Below, in pieces: positions 1 through 5,857 of a stretch of 6,514 bases of DNA. The notes below the pieces were generated by a model. The model did no database searches, was not told where the DNA came from, and saw only the letters and a program-made list of their open reading frames with translations. This stretch comes from Candidatus Poseidoniaceae archaeon (GTDB lineage: Archaea > Thermoplasmatota > Poseidoniia > Poseidoniales > Poseidoniaceae). The position numbers were made by a program, and so were the translations under genes. Each line of letters begins with the position of its first letter. Position 1 is the stretch's first letter. The stretch is from positions 1 to 6,514 of the forward strand of contig DUKP01000137.1 in assembly GCA_013329295.1 (NCBI GenBank), read 5' to 3'.

Positions 1-53
1 ACTATGTCAATGATTAGAATCAACCATTCAACATAAGTCCAATTGCTAAACAT
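1..53 (-). CDS. N-terminus of a probable membrane protein, cut by window edge
   Basis: An ATG at 51-53 opens a frame that stays open to base 1, giving 17 residues that begin MFSNWTYVEW and continue with a strongly hydrophobic stretch (LILIIDIV). This looks like the start of a first transmembrane helix. A GAGTGAT ribosome binding site (58-64) lies 4 bases upstream and overlaps the ferredoxin stop codon, the same arrangement seen at other junctions in this window. The gene is therefore probably real and translationally coupled to the ferredoxin, from which it is separated by 9 bases. The product cannot be identified from so short a piece. The pairing with a ferredoxin makes a membrane-bound redox partner conceivable, but that is only inference. 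Confidence 0.6.
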   Translation of the reverse strand, partial: MFSNWTYVEWLILIIDI

Positions 54-62
54 TTGAATCAC

Positions 63-392
63 TCACAGGGGCGGCCGGATATCGATTTCACAATCATCGA
101 CAGGAATTCCAATACATCCTAACCGAGCACCTTGTTCAACCATATAATCATCTAATCCAGGAGGTAATATTTCTGGTAAAGGCACATCACCAGAGAGTAA
201 AGTAATCATGCAAGTACCACACGTTCCAGAGGTACAGTTGGTTGGAATATTGACTCCAGCCGATTCTGCGTGTTCTACAATAGTATCGCCTAATACGAGT
301 CTTGTTTGACCTAGTAATTTAGCACCGATGAAGAAACGGACAAGTTTGATTTGTTGCTCAAAATTCTCATCATGAGAATCGGAATTGCTCAT
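63..392 (-). CDS. Plant-type [2Fe-2S] ferredoxin (109 aa)
   Basis: This is a small soluble electron carrier of the plant/cyanobacterial-type beta-grasp ferredoxin family. The cluster ligands are visible as C53, C58 and C61 (CX4CX2C, NCTSGTCGTC) followed by C93 in LGCIG, 31 residues later. This is the standard ligand spacing, and the length fits a complete single domain. The first 15 residues are polar and acidic, and there is no signal peptide. An extra cysteine, C101, is not part of the motif. The ATG is supported by GAGGCGAT (396-403), which overlaps the stop codon of the upstream gene; the intergenic gap is 9 bases. It is the middle gene of a unit between an unknown HhH/zinc-ribbon protein and a probable membrane protein, so its redox partner is not evident. 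A ferredoxin-fold electron donor is certain; the pathway is unknown. Confidence 0.93.
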   Translation of the reverse strand: MSNSDSHDENFEQQIKLVRFFIGAKLLGQTRLVLGDTIVEHAESAGVNIPTNCTSGTCGTCMITLLSGDVPLPEILPPGLDDYMVEQGARLGCIGIPVDDCEIDIRPPL

Positions 393-401
393 TCAATCGC
401 C

Positions 402-1493
402 TCATCGGACATCTTTGTGGCGAGTCCAGCGACCGGTTTGTTTGTTGAAGAACAGGCCTGCTTTCTTCATCCACTTGTTGAACTTAGTTGCACCTGCACC
501 AGTTCTCAAGATGAAATCTTCACGGTCTTCTTGGGCCTGAATATAGTCCTTTGCCGCAAGGGTTTGGTCAATCCAGTCATTGATATCCATTAGGCCGCCA
601 CCTAGTGTACTCTCTTCAACAACTCGACTCATTTCATCTGCATTAGCACCGGTTTGCTCAAGATCTTTCTTGATCATATCATTAACAGATGAGAAATCCA
701 TTGCTGCTGGCTTAGGCGGTACAGGGTTACGTGGACGCTTATCTTCTTCAATCAAGATACGGCTTCCATTGGCTAATCGCTCTTCGACATTAGTAGCAAG
801 TTCTGGAGAGAAAGTCTCTTCACATTCCCAACAGATGAATGACCATTCATTGGGGTTGTCCATGTCTCTTGCTTGGCGAGGGTCCATTTCATCGCCACAG
901 ATTGGACATGCATGGAAGATAAGAGCAGGAACGTATTTGCGTCTAAAATCAACAATATCTTGTGGAGTACCTTCTAGTTCAAGCATTTCGTGGTCTCTTG
1001 CTGCTTCAAGGCCTCTTGTCTCAAGTTGATCTCGAATCTTGACTTTCTGGTCATCCTTTCCTTCATCATAGAGATTGTTTTCTAATTTTACAATTAATTC
1101 AACAGTTTTACCTAAGCGATTCATGATGAGTTTCTTGGCTCTAAAGGCTTCAACCTTAGCAATCTTAAGTCGCTCTTTTTGTTCGGCAAGCTCAGTTAAT
1201 ACATCCTTTTGCTTACGCTTGAATTTAATCTCTTCAATCTTTGAATCGACTTTCTTTTCAGGTGCTAAAACTGAAGCTAGAAATCTTTCTTTACCATGTG
1301 AAGAGTGTGCTGAGTTGATGATTGAAATTACCCCATCAGCGATATCGGCTTTCAAACCATAGTTCTCAACTAGCATGTTGCGATCGATTTTCTTCAAATC
1401 GCCAATCTTTAGTCCAGCATCGGCTAATTGTTGTGCTGTCGTGTCATCAATTCCACGTCTTAATAGTGCAAGATATGTGTCCTTCTTTGCCAT
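402..1493 (-). CDS. Unrecognised protein: N-terminal HhH-like domain, basic helical region, CxxC zinc ribbon (363 aa)
   Basis: I do not recognise the family. Residues about 5-62 form a compact helical domain resembling tandem helix-hairpin-helix folds (RRGIDDTTAQQLADAGLKIG, then LKKIDRN...GLKADIADGV), which usually bind DNA or act in protein contacts. Residues about 83-165 are highly charged, Lys/Glu-rich and probably coiled coil. Residues 196-224 hold a zinc-ribbon-like Cys4 set, CPIC (C196, C199) and CWEC (C221, C224). After a proline-rich linker (about 253-263), a C-terminal helical region ends in a basic aromatic patch (WMKKAGLFFNKQTGRWTRH). The ATG at 1493 is chosen because GGAGGGGAT (1497-1505), nearly the full anti-SD complement, sits just upstream; a TTG start 20 codons earlier lacks such a site. 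It is the first gene of a unit with the ferredoxin. A nucleic-acid-binding role is inference from domain type. Confidence 0.85.
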   Translation of the reverse strand: MAKKDTYLALLRRGIDDTTAQQLADAGLKIGDLKKIDRNMLVENYGLKADIADGVISIINSAHSSHGKERFLASVLAPEKKVDSKIEEIKFKRKQKDVLTELAEQKERLKIAKVEAFRAKKLIMNRLGKTVELIVKLENNLYDEGKDDQKVKIRDQLETRGLEAARDHEMLELEGTPQDIVDFRRKYVPALIFHACPICGDEMDPRQARDMDNPNEWSFICWECEETFSPELATNVEERLANGSRILIEEDKRPRNPVPPKPAAMDFSSVNDMIKKDLEQTGANADEMSRVVEESTLGGGLMDINDWIDQTLAAKDYIQAQEDREDFILRTGAGATKFNKWMKKAGLFFNKQTGRWTRHKDVR

Positions 1494-1496
1494 AGC

Positions 1497-1505
1497 ATCC
1501 CCTCC
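1497..1505 (-). promoter_or_regulatory. Ribosome binding site that fixes the start of the HhH/zinc-ribbon gene
   Basis: On the minus strand this reads GGAGGGGAT, one mismatch from the full archaeal anti-SD complement GGAGGTGAT, ending 3 bases before the ATG at 1491-1493. It decides between this ATG and a TTG start 20 codons upstream. Confidence 0.75.
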
Positions 1506-1570
1506 GACAAGTGCAGGCCAAGCGTCACTCCTAAGAAAAACCTCTCGTATCAAAAAACATTGAATTTACT

Positions 1571-1578
1571 AGTATAAT
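1571..1578 (-). promoter_or_regulatory. Candidate TATA box for the HhH/zinc-ribbon - ferredoxin unit
   Basis: The minus strand reads ATTATACT in the AT-rich gap after ksgA. With normal archaeal spacing (about 25 bases), transcription would start near 1545-1552 and give a leader of roughly 50-60 bases before the ATG at 1493. The match to a TATA consensus is fair rather than strong. The support is positional: it is the only gap between the ksgA unit and the ferredoxin unit. Confidence 0.45.
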
Positions 1579-1583
1579 GCAGC

Positions 1584-1589
1584 AAAAAA
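1584..1589 (-). terminator. Possible T-tract terminator after ksgA
   Basis: Eighteen bases past the ksgA stop codon the minus strand carries a run of six T (GCTTTTTTGC context). Archaeal RNA polymerase commonly terminates at U-rich tracts without a hairpin. This run lies just before the candidate TATA box of the next unit, so it is well placed, but six T is short and some read-through would be expected. Confidence 0.4.
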
Positions 1590-1607
1590 GCAACATTGTG
1601 AGCCTAT

Positions 1608-2483
1608 TCACTCCTCTTCGCTAAATTTTACAAAATCTTGTGTCAACTCTATCCAATCATCAAAATCTAACTCTTCTGGACGAGCATCCATTCTTTCATC
1701 ATCGATTAATTTTGAATAGGAATTCTTCCAACGTTGTGAGTACCAATTTGGAACTCTGTTTAATCTCCTTGGAACTGATTTAAGACTGGTTCTAAGTTTC
1801 TTACGTCGTTGACTAAATGCTTGGTGGATTAGTTGTTTAACCAAACGTTTGTCGACCGGGAACTCTTCATGACTTGGTATCATTTCGATAAAGCAAGAAT
1901 TCACTTTAGGATTTGGGCTAAAATGATGCGGCGCCACCTTTGCCAAAATTTCACATTGCCAATCAAGTAAAGCGGTCATGCCAAGTGAACCAACATCGGA
2001 TTCATATTCCATGACTAATCTTTCAGCGAATTCTTCTTGAACAAGTAAGATAACTTTTACCAAACAATCCTGCCACTGGTCGCGCAAAAATCTTGTCAAT
2101 AAATCGATTAATGGTGAAGAAATCTGGTAAGGGATATTTGCTACAACCTTAGTTACATTAGATGGCCATTTGAGTTGTAATGCGTCTCCATGGTGAAGGA
2201 TCAAGTCCTTGTTAGCAATATCTTTAGAAAATACATTGCGAAGATGTCCAACAGCTCCAGCATCGATTTCAATTGCAGTAACTTTGCAGCCTATTGCTAG
2301 TAAAGCCTCGGTCAATACCCCCGGACCTGGGCCGATTTCCAATATGTGGTCATCTGCTGAAACTTCACCGAATTCAATTGATTTGGCAATTAATTCATCA
2401 TTGATGAGGAAATGTTGCCCAAGAGATTTGTCATTATCTTGGATACTACGCAACAAGTCTACGAGTTGCCTTGCTCCTCTCAT
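1608..2483 (-). CDS. ksgA: 16S rRNA adenine(1518)-N6/adenine(1519)-N6 dimethyltransferase KsgA/Dim1 (291 aa)
   Basis: This enzyme uses S-adenosylmethionine to dimethylate two adjacent adenosines in the 3'-terminal helix 45 loop of 16S rRNA during late small-subunit assembly. The family signatures are plain: KSLGQHFL near residues 19-26, SAM-binding motif I EIGPGPG (49-55), the acidic IEID that ends strand 2 (71-74), HGDA (98-101), and catalytic motif IV NIPYQISSP (116-124). The C-terminal RNA-binding part contains QAFSQRRKKLRTSLK. The length is slightly above the usual 270-280, with an acidic tail (FSEEE). The ATG at 2483 overlaps the DUF655 stop codon (ATGA, 2480-2483), and GGTG lies 5-6 bases upstream, so the two genes are coupled. 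It is the last gene of the L21e unit, matching the order in many archaea. Confidence 0.97.
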   Translation of the reverse strand: MRGARQLVDLLRSIQDNDKSLGQHFLINDELIAKSIEFGEVSADDHILEIGPGPGVLTEALLAIGCKVTAIEIDAGAVGHLRNVFSKDIANKDLILHHGDALQLKWPSNVTKVVANIPYQISSPLIDLLTRFLRDQWQDCLVKVILLVQEEFAERLVMEYESDVGSLGMTALLDWQCEILAKVAPHHFSPNPKVNSCFIEMIPSHEEFPVDKRLVKQLIHQAFSQRRKKLRTSLKSVPRRLNRVPNWYSQRWKNSYSKLIDDERMDARPEELDFDDWIELTQDFVKFSEEE

Positions 2484-3262
2484 GCTGACACCGGTAACAG
2501 AAGTTCTGAAAGGCGAGGTTGTAGATTTTTGTCTTCAATTTCAGCAACAAAGCGCTTTGCTAATAGTTCAGCAGCATCTATGGCGCATGATTCATTCAAT
2601 TGTTCTAATGATGAGAATCCACTGGAGCCTCGAATTTCGACCATTTGTAAAGCCTTCTTTTTACCGATGCCCGGTAGTAATTCAAAGGCATGCTGTTTGA
2701 GTGATAGTGGGCCTGCGATATTGAAGAAAGCCTTGATGAAATGAGCTTGATTTTCTTCGACAAACATTTGTGTTACCAACGGTAAATCGCTAATTGCAGA
2801 ACCAGATAATCGGTCCATCTTGGCCATTCCCAAGATATCACCAATCTCAGTTCTCTTGTTAGAGTCTACTCCGACATAGATTCTTTCTCCTACTGCAGTA
2901 GCAGGATTTTTGCCAGCATATCTACCCAGCATCATTTTACTTTCACCAAGGGCAACAATGACGTTAGTTTTTGAATCATTTTCGATAACTCTAGCCCATA
3001 CTTCATCATCAAGTGGCGTTGGGCGTCGAGGTTTTTGTTGTCTTTGATTATTGCCTCGAGAGCCAGTATTACGACGATTGTTACCTCTACGGCGTTGTTG
3101 ATTGTTTTGCTGACGAGATTGTGGAGGCTTAGGTACTTTTTTTGGCACTTCAACACGACCTTCCGCAGGTCTTGATGGAAGATAGTTTGATTGAGAAACA
3201 GCTGGGGTTTTCTCCATCTTTTTTGGAACTTTGATTTTACGGTCACGACTGAAACCGCTCAT
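2480..3262 (-). CDS. DUF655 family protein with HhH motif and long disordered basic N-terminus (260 aa)
   Basis: The C-terminal about 175 residues match the archaeal DUF655 family, which usually sits between rpoF and ksgA as here. Diagnostic parts are VGERIYVGVD (124-133), the AFFNIAGPLSLKQHAFELLP stretch (178-197) and the helix-hairpin-helix LPGIGKKKALQMVEIR (196-211). The family's biochemical role is not established; a nucleic-acid-binding part in rRNA or tRNA metabolism is inferred from the HhH and from its neighbours. Residues 1-84 are an extension with low-complexity basic sequence, and residues 48-83 are almost only R, Q, N, G, K and P. The ATG at 3262 is chosen because GGTGAT (3267-3272) precedes it by 4 bases. 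An in-frame GTG at 3271 lies inside that site and is unlikely. It starts 19 bases after rpoF and overlaps ksgA by 4 bases. Confidence 0.93.
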   Translation of the reverse strand: MSGFSRDRKIKVPKKMEKTPAVSQSNYLPSRPAEGRVEVPKKVPKPPQSRQQNNQQRRRGNNRRNTGSRGNNQRQQKPRRPTPLDDEVWARVIENDSKTNVIVALGESKMMLGRYAGKNPATAVGERIYVGVDSNKRTEIGDILGMAKMDRLSGSAISDLPLVTQMFVEENQAHFIKAFFNIAGPLSLKQHAFELLPGIGKKKALQMVEIRGSSGFSSLEQLNESCAIDAAELLAKRFVAEIEDKNLQPRLSELLLPVSA

Positions 3263-3281
3263 AATTATCACCTAGTTAGCA

Positions 3282-3644
3282 TCACTCGAAGCCAACATGT
3301 TGTCTAACAACATCGAGAATTTGATTGATTTCAGAGTCATCGATAGCGATTCTTTTTGAAACCAAAACAGCCTTGACATCATCAGGATACATTGGGATTA
3401 GTTCTGCGATCTTGGCAGCCAAATCTGGATATTGAGCAAGTTTGTCAATTTCGCATAGAGCTGCTTTCAAGGTTTCAAATACCTCAGGGTTAGTCTTGTA
3501 ACCATTTCGATTGTCGCTAGCAGCCCATTGTGCATGTTGTAAAGCAGCAACTTGTTCATAAGTCAAGTCGCCTCTTCTCTCTTGAGCACCTTCAAGCATA
3601 TCTCTAACAGTTGCAAAGTCAATGAAATTGTCTTCTTCAGTCAT
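3282..3644 (-). CDS. rpoF: DNA-directed RNA polymerase subunit Rpo4/F (120 aa)
   Basis: This is the archaeal counterpart of eukaryotic Rpb4. It pairs with Rpo7/E to form the polymerase stalk that contacts nascent RNA and aids initiation. The sequence shows the all-helical family pattern: LTYEQVAALQHAQWAA (about 27-42) followed by the HRDC-like C-terminal half with LIPMYPDDVKAVLVSKRI and the closing helix INQILDVV. The length of 120 is normal. Identification also rests on its position between L21e and DUF655, which is the classic archaeal order. The ATG at 3644 is preferred over an in-frame GTG at 3653. GGAGTGATT (3648-3656) precedes it by 3 bases and contains the L21e stop codon, so translation is probably coupled to L21e. 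Confidence 0.93.
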   Translation of the reverse strand: MTEEDNFIDFATVRDMLEGAQERRGDLTYEQVAALQHAQWAASDNRNGYKTNPEVFETLKAALCEIDKLAQYPDLAAKIAELIPMYPDDVKAVLVSKRIAIDDSEINQILDVVRQHVGFE

Positions 3645-3647
3645 GGT

Positions 3648-3656
3648 AATCACTCC
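3648..3656 (-). promoter_or_regulatory. Ribosome binding site of rpoF, containing the L21e stop codon
   Basis: The minus strand reads GGAGTGATT, and its TGA (3650-3652) is the L21e stop. A ribosome finishing L21e is thus on top of the initiation site for rpoF, which favours termination-reinitiation and matched synthesis of the two proteins. Confidence 0.6.
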
Positions 3657-3940
3657 AATGGACGTAGATGTTCTGGTCGGGCAATAACGGTTTTTTGCAT
3701 GTTGCCGTCTTTAACTGAAACGATCCAAGCAACGCCTTGACGCTTTTTGATAAAACCAGTTCTGCCATTGAATCTTCTGTGAGGCATACCCATTTGTTGG
3801 CCACCATCAAGTACGATAGCAACCCTGTCACCCTCTTCATAATCGTGCATTACACGACTAATATTCAAGCGACTGCGCTCACTTTTCCTTCTTCTTAGAA
3901 TGCTTCGAGTTCTTACTCTTTGACCCTTGGAACGCTTCAT
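3650..3940 (-). CDS. rpl21e: 50S ribosomal protein L21e (96 aa)
   Basis: This is a large-subunit protein found in archaea and eukaryotes (eL21). Family signatures run the whole length: MKRSKGQRVRTRS at the start, YEEGDRVAIVLD (about 34-45), the diagnostic GMPHRRFNGRTG (51-62), and KTVIARPEHLRP at the end. The length and the strongly basic N-terminus are typical. The ATG at 3940 is chosen because a very strong ribosome binding site, GGAGGCGA (3946-3953), lies 5 bases upstream. A TTG 17 codons further up would add sequence that does not fit the family. It is the first gene after a leader with a TATA-like box, so it probably heads the L21e - rpoF - DUF655 - ksgA transcript. Read-through from pus10 may add to this. 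Confidence 0.97.
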   Translation of the reverse strand: MKRSKGQRVRTRSILRRRKSERSRLNISRVMHDYEEGDRVAIVLDGGQQMGMPHRRFNGRTGFIKKRQGVAWIVSVKDGNMQKTVIARPEHLRPLE

Positions 3941-3945
3941 GGTTT

Positions 3946-3953
3946 TCGCCTCC
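3946..3953 (-). promoter_or_regulatory. Strong ribosome binding site of L21e
   Basis: The minus strand reads GGAGGCGA, preceded by AAA and followed by 5 bases to the ATG. It is one of the two strongest Shine-Dalgarno matches in the window, as expected for a highly made ribosomal protein, and it sets the start codon. Confidence 0.75.
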
Positions 3954-4010
3954 TTTACATCCGGTTCAGCATATTGCCATCTTCGGAGCAAGTTGCCGAC
4001 CTACCAATCG

Positions 4011-4018
4011 CATATAAG
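4011..4018 (-). promoter_or_regulatory. Candidate TATA box for the L21e - rpoF - DUF655 - ksgA unit
   Basis: The minus strand reads CTTATATG within the 114-base gap between pus10 and L21e. The spacing predicts a transcript start near 3985-3992 and a leader of about 45-50 bases. This is the best TATA match in the window, and the gap is the only long one inside the otherwise packed gene string. A clear purine-rich BRE is not evident just upstream (GCGGTG). Confidence 0.55.
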
Positions 4019-4054
4019 CACCGCGACGAAACTTATGCTGTAACTAGAGCCGAA

Positions 4055-5764
4055 TTAGTCAGCGTGAATGTCCCCTACATCAAGCCACATTACCTCGCAT
4101 TTTGCTTTTAACAATGATGCGACACTCGGTTGAGTTCGGCCATTATCGCCATGAATAGTCTCTTTGACATAGGTGCCAGATTCACATCTTAGAGTAATCT
4201 CTACCTCTGTAGAGCCATCTTCCATAATTTCAATTAATGGTTCATGCACTGTAATAACTTCTCTTCGTCTGATTAAATCTGCTCGACGATGTGCGACTCT
4301 ATCTGGAGTTCTTTGAGCCAATTTAGTTCCTTCTAGAGACATAATTGTAGTTTTGATGGTTTCTGAGTTAGGTAAATCGAAGCAAATGCTACCAGGGGTT
4401 GGCATTGCTAGAATTCGCTCGATCAATTCGCTTTTTTTCCCAGCCTTTTTTAGGTTATTTTCAACACATATTGCTTCAAGTTCAGCCTTTTTCAGTTTGC
4501 TCAAATCTTCTTCATTGTAGCCAGAATCTTCCGTAATAATTTCAGTAGGAAGTGGCGTAGTGTTGTCTTTTCTTTTGTCGCCGCGCCGTGGCCTACGCTT
4601 GTGTGAATTTTTATCCTGCTTGGTTAAGTCAAGTGGAGCAGTTATTACATTATATTCAGATTCATTCATCGGTTGTAATTTGAATCTAATTGTGTAAGAC
4701 TTTTCAGCAGGTGTATCTTTGATTCTAACCACTTCACTACGATTTGAATTTCTAAGGTCTGAAACCTCAATTGCACCTGCGGCTTTTTCATTGATTAGAT
4801 TCTCTAATTGTTGATAATCACACGATCTTAATTTTGGCTCTTTTAGTTCAATGACAAAAGGTCTACCTCTGCCCATACAGCGAACATCTATGTCTTCTCT
4901 ACCCATGCCATGGAAAGAATGCTCAGGTGCATCAAGAACTTCTAAAATTGGATTACCTATCAAGTCTTGAACACTTGACTCATATTGTAAGCCAGTATTA
5001 TTACACTTCTCACAGCCCCTGCCTTTACAAGCCCGACAAGGCCATCTTGTCTGAGGTATGCCACGTTCAAGTTTACGATATCTTCCGTAGATGTAATGGG
5101 CACGTACATCAAGTTCAACCGTTAGAGTTAGAACATCGATTAATGCCAAAACATGTGGCTTTTCATTGACTAATTTTACTCCTTCAAGGCGTTGGTTCAA
5201 ATTGCGGGCGATTTCAGCAACTAAACCAGTCTTCAAACCATCTGAACCTGTTGCAGCATAGCGTTTTCGCTCAGTGTCCTCTGCTTCAATTTGGTCTTTG
5301 GGAAATCTAGTACCAATTTGAAGTCGTTTTATTTCATAGGGCTCAATGCTATCATAGATTATATCTGCTAGCAGCTCAGTTTCTTCGAATAGATTTTCAC
5401 AGAACGGACATAGAGGGATTTCTTCTCTAATATTGGCAAGGTGGCTGTTTGCTTCAACTACCGATTGCCTAATTTCAACCCCAGACTCTTCGATAGTTTG
5501 TTCATATCTTTTCTTACCTCCAAGCCGGCCCAAGCAAAAGTCACAACAACCAATTCTAACCAAATGTTTGAGGCCTGCAGGATTTGGTGCACGGGGGATT
5601 TCTTCCATGTGTGTGGCGAGTTGTTCTGGTAAATCGAGGCCTAGTTGTTCAACCTCAGGTTCGCTTTTTTCTTCCTCAACTCCTTCTTCCCATAGTGAAT
5701 AGTTGGTTTGCCCAAAGCCTGCACTGGCGTATTTCATCCATTCTTCATCGTTCTCTTCAGGCAT
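4055..5764 (-). CDS. pus10: tRNA pseudouridine(54/55) synthase Pus10 with inserted SAP domain (569 aa)
   Basis: Archaeal Pus10 converts U54 and U55 of the tRNA T-loop to pseudouridine. Visible in order are an acidic extension (1-65), a split zinc site CDFC (C74, C77) and CPFC (C119, C122), a THUMP-containing region ending in IYGRYRKLERGIPQTRWPC (225-243), and a second Cys4 set CRACKGRGCEKC (243-254). The catalytic motif is GREDIDVRCMGRGRPF (288-303), with D291 the expected nucleophile. Late motifs are EKSYTIRF (354-361), QRTPDRVAHRRADL (484-497), GTYVKE (530-535) and GDNGRTQPS (539-547). Between EKSY and QRTP lies an insertion, a basic linker followed by a SAP domain (about 419-453), which makes the protein longer than the 400-450 residues usual in archaea. 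The ATG at 5764 follows GGTGAT (5770-5775) by 5 bases. An adjacent TTG at 5767 is less likely, and a stop at 5771-5773 rules out longer forms. Confidence 0.96.
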   Translation of the reverse strand: MPEENDEEWMKYASAGFGQTNYSLWEEGVEEEKSEPEVEQLGLDLPEQLATHMEEIPRAPNPAGLKHLVRIGCCDFCLGRLGGKKRYEQTIEESGVEIRQSVVEANSHLANIREEIPLCPFCENLFEETELLADIIYDSIEPYEIKRLQIGTRFPKDQIEAEDTERKRYAATGSDGLKTGLVAEIARNLNQRLEGVKLVNEKPHVLALIDVLTLTVELDVRAHYIYGRYRKLERGIPQTRWPCRACKGRGCEKCNNTGLQYESSVQDLIGNPILEVLDAPEHSFHGMGREDIDVRCMGRGRPFVIELKEPKLRSCDYQQLENLINEKAAGAIEVSDLRNSNRSEVVRIKDTPAEKSYTIRFKLQPMNESEYNVITAPLDLTKQDKNSHKRRPRRGDKRKDNTTPLPTEIITEDSGYNEEDLSKLKKAELEAICVENNLKKAGKKSELIERILAMPTPGSICFDLPNSETIKTTIMSLEGTKLAQRTPDRVAHRRADLIRRREVITVHEPLIEIMEDGSTEVEITLRCESGTYVKETIHGDNGRTQPSVASLLKAKCEVMWLDVGDIHAD

Positions 5765-5769
5765 CAATA

Positions 5770-5775
5770 ATCACC
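5770..5775 (-). promoter_or_regulatory. Ribosome binding site of pus10
   Basis: The minus strand reads GGTGAT, a perfect partial complement to the archaeal 16S 3' end, 5 bases before the ATG at 5762-5764. It favours that ATG over the adjoining TTG. The 93-base gap up to the membrane protein gene shows no convincing TATA box, so pus10 may be co-transcribed with that gene or use a weak promoter. Confidence 0.65.
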
Positions 5776-5857
5776 ACTGCCATGGGGCCAACCCCGGGTG
5801 GAAGCAACCAATGCTCAAAGCATCCATTGAAGAAGATGACGGAGAAATTACCGCGCT

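Noticed and set aside
580..1029. A 149-codon plus-strand open frame opposite the HhH/zinc-ribbon gene
   Set aside because: It is the antisense shadow of a well-supported minus-strand gene. Its product is Ser/Leu-rich with no domain, and no ribosome binding site was seen.
1531..1560. Nine-codon ORF (ATG TTT TTT GAT ... TAG) in the leader of the HhH/zinc-ribbon gene
   Set aside because: It has no ribosome binding site, and the predicted transcript start lies within or below it, so it is probably not translated.
2209..2744. Two overlapping plus-strand open frames across the ksgA/DUF655 junction
   Set aside because: Both lie wholly opposite ksgA and DUF655, whose motifs are unambiguous. The translations show no recognisable features.
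3941..3991. N-terminally extended L21e starting at a TTG
   Set aside because: The extension does not fit the L21e family, and it would place the strong GGAGGCGA site inside the coding region instead of before the conserved MKRSKG start.
4432..4438. Run of seven T (A7 in the coding strand) in the SAP region of pus10, a possible frameshift site
   Set aside because: The reading frame continues without interruption through the SAP motif and into the conserved QRTP and GTYVKE motifs, so neither a sequencing error nor a programmed shift is needed.
5784..5795. GGGG-CCAA-CCCC inverted repeat in the leader of pus10
   Set aside because: The 4-base-pair stem with a 4-base loop is too small to call a regulatory hairpin, and it has no T-tract to make it a terminator. 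It could matter only if conserved in relatives.
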